Under the pieces are notes generated by a model that worked only from the letters and a program-made list of their open reading frames with translations, was not told the DNA's origin and did no database searches. 64,000 nucleotides of DNA, from assembly GCA_965153455.1 (NCBI GenBank), contig OZ234493.1, forward strand, positions 10,158,213-10,222,212, read 5' to 3'. Numbering within the stretch: position 1 is the stretch's first letter; each line of letters opens with the position of its first letter. This stretch comes from Sphagnum compactum. Lineage: Eukaryota; Bryophyta; Sphagnopsida; Sphagnales. The position numbers and the translations under genes are program-made. Positions 57,608-64,000 of the stretch are shown here, piece by piece.

Positions 57608-60600
57608 TTGTTTGTAGCAATGGAGTCGGTGCAAGGAGAACCTCCATGTGATCTCAATGTTATTCCGACAAAGAAACTCACCTCCCTTGCACCTAGCGGC
57701 ATCACAACTTATCAAAGTTGTCTTACTCCCACTATCAACATTGTGGAGGACAATGACAATTCTCAAGAATTTGACAACATAGAGGAGGACGAAGGAAGCA
57801 TATCAGAACCAAAACACATGCGATAACACATGCGATGCCACCGACAAGGGTCATCAATAGAGGCCACTTGGTTCAGGAGTTGCTACCCATACATGCACAA
57901 GAAGATCTTTACATGATCCAACTACTTGGGCTTCAAAGATATATTGACATTATTTATAATGCGCGTATAATGGGTAACTAGGGTATATTCCTCATTTAAG
58001 CTTTGTTCCTCCTTCCTTTTCTACCATTCTATACATGTTGGTCTACTGTTGCTTGTTGTTTTTTGTGTGTGCATATGTATTTTCTGTTTTTTGTATTCTT
58101 TCATATGATCTACCACAATCAAATCCTAAAAATAGAACCCTTTACATCAAATAACCAAACATAACAACTTTAGTATGTTATGGTTTCCACTTATTATTTC
58201 CACTTCTCCCAATTGTTTTGTCAATCATTTTCTCCACTATAGGGTGGGTATTAAACAAAAAAGGAATTTTTTTAAAAACTCAACCACTGGAGGCAAATTA
58301 ATCTTACGGTGCTTGCCACAAAAAACAATTATGTTGTAGTGTGCTAGACATCACAAAACTACAAATCGATTATAAAAAAATTGGTGAAGGTAATGCACAT
58401 TGAAGTTGTTTTCCATTTCACAATGAAAACATTGTTTGTGAATTAGTATTGGCGAAAGCTCAATGGTAGTTCTGTAATTATTTTCTAAATTTTATTTTTT
58501 TTTAGTCAATGTTCCATTGAGATTGTAGTTGCAAAAAATTTGTAAACTCGTGTTTACAACAATTGTTTTGCCATGTGTTGTGGTTAATTGAATTATCCTA
58601 ATAGGTAGCTTGTCAAAAACAATGTTGCAATTTGTTGTTTATCACATAATTACATATTGGAGTTGGGATTTTGTTGTTGTGTTTTCAATCGTGGCATGTT
58701 CATGTGTAGGTTTTTGGAGGTCCATCCCACAAGACCAAAATCTATAAATGCAACATGCAACAAAGTAGGAGAACATGTGTGGCCTTGTATCTTGAGGATG
58801 AGTATGAAGAACTTGTAGTGGAAGCAAAATTTGATTATAAGCGGCCTAACAACCCTATTTGCAATTGGCTTTCCTTCCAATGTAAGTTCTACAAGGTTTG
58901 CATGAAAGATAATAACACTATTTCTTATCACATAATGATGAACCAGGGCCCTTCTTACAAGGGGAAAAAGCTCTTGAAGACGTACTTGACTTGGAACAAG
59001 AGTGTAACAAAGGAAATAATTAGGTTAGGTGTGAAGTTTGGGAAGACCATACCCAGTTGAAACAAGCGTCCTACTTTAAATGAAGCAAATCTTCCTCCTA
59101 AATGGGCTACACCCAATCCGGAATGTTTGGAAATAGGGGTTATGCCACCTCCATGGTCTATATATGCTAAAGAGGACATATGCATTATCAATAGTGATGA
59201 TGACTTCTCACTTACTCCACATAAAAACAAAAGTAAGCAACTAGGTGTCATTAAACTCTCCATTTCTAGGAACAACTTTTATTTACAACATGCTCCCAAG
59301 GAGAAGGCAAAAATCCCTACCCAAACTAAAACTACCACATCACTCTTAGGTACCGAGTCTACTACAAACCAGTCTACTATAAATCCACAACGAAATTTAA
59401 TAGATTTGAGTAAAGCTGAAGTGGAGGCAAGGGCATTGGCCATTATAAAGACATTCACAATAGAAGGTGATTGTGTATTGCCTCAATCCTTTTCCAAAAA
59501 AAATGTTAATGAATGGGTTGTTTGTTTTGTTGTGAGAGGTAGACATGGTTATGGACAAGATTCTTCTGCAAGATCCCAAAGCTTACATGGCAATCCTTAC
59601 GAGCATGGAAACAATAGGAATTTTATGCAATAGTCTTGTTGCATTTGGGCAATGGTATTCATATCCTACTATAAGTTTACATCCGCCATCCATTCATGTT
59701 TAATCAATTCTTGCAACCATTTTTACAATGTCATATTGCATTAGGTTTTTTCATGTGTTAATTAACTTCTACATCCTACTCTAGGAAAATGGAAGTATTA
59801 ACAAAAGTCCTCACACAGAGGCTATTGTGAAGAGTTGTTTGGTTGCTTAAACATTCAACGGGGCTAAAGAAAAGACAATGGAGAGATTTTGAGAGATCAA
59901 CGATCTGAAGGATTACACGCAATACCTAACAGTAAAGAAAGAGTATGAAGCAAAGAAAGCAAGTGCTTAATTGACCCTGAAGATGAAAAAAGTTGAATAT
60001 GTTTTGCAACAACTTCATGATTTTGATGAGAGGGTAAATATCACAATGCAACTATTTTATCTATTGGGTCTTGTATTTATTACCACTACATGTTTTGTTA
60101 AAGCCATTCTAGATCACCCATCCTAACACAATCCAACACTAATAACATGTGTCATCTTTGCATTTGGTACACAATGGTTTGTTGATTTGCATGCAGGTTT
60201 GAGCTAAAGAAGAAAAGAAAATTTGGGGTTGGTCACCCTTATAATGTGTCCTCAAGCGGCATTCGGTGGCATTAGGTCCACAATGCCCATGGTACCACAC
60301 TAAGCAGGAGTTGCAGGACATATTGGTTAAATTGGAAAAAAGAAACAAAACCTTTTTCCTTGGAAGGTGAATGTTGTCATATTGTTTGAGCATTCAAAAT
60401 GTTTTGCAGATCGTTTTACGAGAAGTTCCCACCATAGATACTTTATGCCCATGTTGTATGTTCTTGTGCAGGTTATGATTTTAATAGCTTATGTGTTGGA
60501 AAATGTTTTTGTAATTTTCACAATCCTCGAACTTTCTGGGTCCATGGGTTGCATCTTTTGGTTCATCCTATTCGTGGTTTAATTAAACGTAGCATCTTAC

Positions 60601-62703
60601 ATTTGCTCATGATATTATTCACTTTGTCCACCTAACGGTTACAGTTCGAAATGTGACTAATTACTAGGTTTCCATGGTTTCCCAAGATACATCAAAGTCA
60701 TGAAGATATTTCCTCATCTCAGTATGATTTGTTGGGGCTTCTAGGTTTTGACCATGAGCATATTGTCATACAATTTCACCTACAACATTGCCCATATAGC
60801 AATTGTTGACATTCATCATGCTAGACAGATGAAGTTGTTGGAAGACATGTGGTGCAATGGTGCATTGTCTCTTGACCAATACCATCTCCTTGACCAAATG
60901 ACCACAACAAGGACCTATTTTTCCTCTTCCTATCCCTACAAGGTTTTTGTTTTTGTGTTTGTTATTGAAGTTGTCAGGACTACTAATATGCACTTGTTTT
61001 CATTTTCTGCAAGTTGTCAACGATGTTCTACTACTAAGGGAGGACATAGACATCGGTTAGTTATTTGTTGGGAAGGTTGACTTGGAGTAGTAGGTTACAT
61101 TACATCTCATTTCGAAAAGATGCGGAAATAATCTTGTTGAACTTCATGATTGTCAGTTGTAAGGTGTCATGGTGAAATTGGGCAAGGCCAAAAACCCCAA
61201 GGGTGTCACTTCGGATGTGACAGAAACCTATGATGGAATCTAGTTTTACCCTACTAAAGACATTCATGATGATGATCAACAAACAATTAGCAACATTAAT
61301 GTGTCTACTACTATTCCAGTAGCTGACAACATCACTAACTTAGGTGTGATTCCATATTATTGCAAAATTATATATTTTGTCCTTGGTGGTTTGGTCTACC
61401 TTCTTGTTTGTTGTTTTTGTTTTGGGCCAACATATGTGTTATTTGCTTGGATTCTATCTTTAACATAAAAAATATAAAGTCCTAGGAGTTTTTTGGGTGA
61501 GGCTAAGGAGCAAATATAAAGGCTGCTACCTATATATTCAAGACTGATCACCAACATCCTCAACAACCCAATTCATTTTAGTGAAAATGTGCCTATTCCA
61601 TCTAGTCATGTGCAAAAAAAAAACAAGGGAAGTTGATTTATTGCAATGTTATGTGTATAATCCAAGCCCAGCTACTCCAGTCCATACAACATGTGCCCTC
61701 CTGATTTTCAATCTTTCACTATGACACCTTCCGTCCCTCTAGGATTGTGCCTTCTAGGAAAAACTAAACATAACCCCATGTGACCCATCCCCAACCTCAA
61801 TATCATGGTGGAGCTTCCCCCAAGAAATATTATGGGAGTGGAGCCAACTAACAAAGGAAAGGGGAGAAAACAAGAAAAAATGCAAGCTTTCAACCAGCCC
61901 ATTAACAATTCTACCTTGGAAATGTTGCCACATGATATTGGCATTAGATTTTTTTTATTTCCAAGAAACTATGTGCTACAAGGTTTAGGGTTTTTGATAG
62001 TATTGAATTTAGGGTGTTTGACAGAAATAATGTTTTGCAAGATGTCTTGTTGCTTGCAGGTTAACATCCTTTATACATGAGTTCATTATTAACAAGGGGG
62101 GTACCAAGGAACCAACACTCTCATTTTAGATCCAACAACATTATGCAAAATTGAAGCTTGATGCGGATATTTCCCTTTTAGACAACCCCACCAAGTGCCT
62201 AAGCATGGATGCCATGGATTTTTTCAGGTTGTGATTCTCACATTTTCATATTGATTCACAGCAAATGTACATCACACATCCTCACCTTTGGGACATTGTA
62301 AAAAATTGGACCAAGGAAAGAGGGGAATCAGAATAGAGTGTACTACAATTTGTCCAAAAGAAACTAGAAATCCCACTCTATGTCAAGGACCTCATAATCC
62401 CACTGCAGTATGCCAACCATTGGAGCATGATTATAATGAATGAGGACCAACTCCTACACTATGACCCTCTAAAGATTGAAAACATCATCCTGTTTGCATT
62501 GGTGCACTATTGTTTTGCCAAATTGTGGGTTGTTAGGCAAGGTCCCATGTCTTGGAATGCCACTTGGAAGTGGGCCACATCAAACAACTCTTGCGTGTGG
62601 CTAGATGGGCCACAACAAGAATTAGACTAGGAATGTAGGTTTTATGTTATGAAGTTCATAACTAGTTATTGCAAGTGGAAACCTACGAATCCGTTTAATA
62701 GCA
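57608..62703 (+). mobile_element. Degenerate plant transposon with host-like ORFs and Ulp1-type peptidase
   Basis: Plus-strand coding pieces are strung along 5 kb with frameshifts and stops: 57608-57826 (acidic start, MESVQGEPPCDLNVIP), 57835-57985 (MPPTRVINRGHLVQELLPIH), 58755-59060 (EDEYEELVVEAKFDYKRPNN, lysine-rich), 59127-59633 (Ser/Thr-rich linker, then LSKAEVEARALAIIKTF), a charged helix near 59880-60030 and the peptidase remnant at 62337-62703. The order resembles plant transposon proteins of the Ptta/En/Spm type combined with a Ulp1 domain, but the transposase part is not firmly identified. I found no terminal repeats, so the limits are those of the coding traces. Confidence 0.45.
62337..62703 (+). 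pseudogene. Ulp1-like C48 cysteine peptidase remnant
   Basis: One frame reads PLYVKDLIIPLQYANHWSMI, LLHYDPLK, DGPQQELD, a stop, then ECRFYVMKFI. The order His (62418, in NHW), Asp (62463, in YDP), Gln (62616, in PQQ) and Cys (62634, in EC.FYVMKF) is the catalytic layout of Ulp1/SENP SUMO proteases as found in plant transposons (usual end PQQ...ECGFYVMKF). A TAG at 62628 cuts the frame between Gln and Cys, and Arg replaces the usual Gly after Cys. It would be inactive unless the stop is read through. Confidence 0.62.
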
Positions 62704-64000
62704 TTTAGGTATGTGTATGTTTGAAATCTTGGTAGATCTATATGTGATTGTAGCCCATTCTATGGTGCAACCTAACCTACTAGGTTTGGTGAATGTAGGT
62801 GACACCAAACATGTTCTCGAAGGTGGTAGTCGTTCAAGCATGAAACACATTGCGATCTACAGTTATAGATGCCCTACAACAATCAAGGTAATTAAAAACT
62901 AGGTGGATGGTTGGGGTGGACCTACCGATTGAAGGTGTATAATCAAATTCAACACACTCTCACAACATAATAAGAGCATGACGAAGTGGCAAAACAAAGA
63001 AGCTTGGTTCCTATGTTTCTCAGACAACAAATATATATATATATATGGCATTTAACATATGTTTTGGTTTTTTTTGTGCCAATAGATTTTGGTTGCCCTT
63101 CAACTTCAACATTGTGTATTATGTATTGTTTTGCTTTGTAAGGCCAAATGTTATGTGGGATTTATAGCCAATGTATGGCAATGACACATTATAGACAACC
63201 AACTTCAATTATTAATTGTGCCCTTTCTATGGACTATTTAAACTGAAGGGTATCACTTGTTGTAGTTGTTGTTGCATTGTTGGTTTCCAAGTTATAGGTG
63301 TGATGTCCAAATCTATTCATTACATTGTTGTTGGATTATTGTTGCATTATTGGTTTCTAGGTTGGCTATGTGGTTCTAAAGTGTATGTATAGGTTGTATT
63401 TGAGTGAATTACAATGTGGCATTCATGGTGTAAGGCACATATTCATTGGGTGTATTGCAACAAGTTGCAAATGGTACAATTGAACAACAATAGCATGCAT
63501 AAGATAAATGGATCGAAAACATTGAACACAATTTGCTTGCCATAGTTGCATCCATCACACAATAAACCACTTCAATCTACAACAATATATTCCCATATTA
63601 AACATACACTTAAACCCCAAAGTAGAAGCCATAGAACATTGATTATGTCTACAATGTGTTATTACATATTTTGTGACAATAATGTCTACCAAATGTTCCT
63701 ATAATTCCTTGTACAATGTCCCATAAAAAATGTATAAATCCAATATTTGTGTTTAAATTGTTTTCAGATTCCAGCAAACATTATTTGGTACATAAAAAAA
63801 CCCCAACAAATCACAAAAAAAAACTTAAAATTGACCCCACCTTAAGGTACCACATTTCAGATGTGCCTATGCCTTGTTGTTCTATCCTTCAAATGGTTGT
63901 GTTTCTAGGCAGGGGATTCGAGCAGTCCTCTATGCCTTTTTAATGCATTATCACTTACTACGTATGGGAACAAAGTTGTGGTAGCTTGGTGTGCCAAGTT
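62704..64000. other. AT-rich right edge, no gene seen
   Basis: A short (AT)n run lies at about 63031-63046. Words such as TTGTTGTTGCATTGTTGGTTTC recur in part near 63260-63360 (GTTGCATTRTTGGTTTC twice). No coding similarity. Confidence 0.4.

Noticed and set aside
1-64000. tRNA or rRNA genes, CRISPR arrays, bacterial-type operons or centromeric satellite arrays
   Set aside because: No convincing tRNA A and B boxes, rRNA cores, spaced direct-repeat arrays or long satellite arrays were found by eye. A tRNAscan or Infernal run could overturn this for small RNAs.

Overview
The window looks like nuclear DNA of a land plant. It is AT-rich, gene-poor and full of decayed transposable elements. Four of its five genes belong to recognisable eukaryotic families, and several are spliced with standard GT-AG introns. 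I cannot fix the lineage. The divergent GRIM-19 C-terminus, the long AT-rich gaps and the unfamiliar repeat families make me lean away from a model flowering plant, but that is only an impression.

Layout. (1) 6.1-10.5 kb, minus strand: an eight-coding-exon gene for a 796-residue protein that joins a calmodulin-binding-like helix to a TPX2-type microtubule-binding C-terminus. A decayed copy of its last exon lies just beyond its stop. (2) 10.5-34.5 kb: no convincing gene. This stretch holds Ty1/copia gag remnants (minus strand, about 14-15.6 kb), a Ty3/gypsy remnant with diverged LTR-like repeats (22-25.4 kb) and several terminal-inverted-repeat (TIR) elements, some with intact target-site duplications. 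(3) 35.4-37.0 kb, plus strand: an unrecognised 540-residue protein with one hydrophobic segment and a repeated basic/proline C-terminal motif. Its gene end lies in a tandem duplication. (4) 38.7-40.7 kb: foldback DNA and a TIR element interrupted by a 695-bp Helitron-like insertion. (5) 41.4-42.0 kb, plus: an Aha1 N-terminal-domain Hsp90 co-chaperone. (6) 43.7-46.1 kb, minus: the complex I subunit GRIM-19/NDUFA13 in three exons, with a MITE in its large intron. (7) 46.1-51.9 kb: AT-rich, no gene seen. (8) 51.9-52.7 kb: two TIR elements directly upstream of presenilin, the first carrying a CCHC zinc-knuckle coding fragment. (9) 53.3-54.7 kb, plus: an intronless plant presenilin with all catalytic motifs. 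(10) 57.6-62.9 kb: a broken transposon with plant-transposon-like ORF pieces and a Ulp1-type cysteine peptidase remnant.

The genes do not form a pathway. They are unrelated housekeeping or cytoskeletal genes separated by repeats. The most informative parts are the nested mobile elements, several of which have exact boundaries readable from the sequence, and the domain architecture of the TPX2-like protein. I found no CRISPR array, no confident tRNA or rRNA gene, and no new multi-gene system that I could defend.
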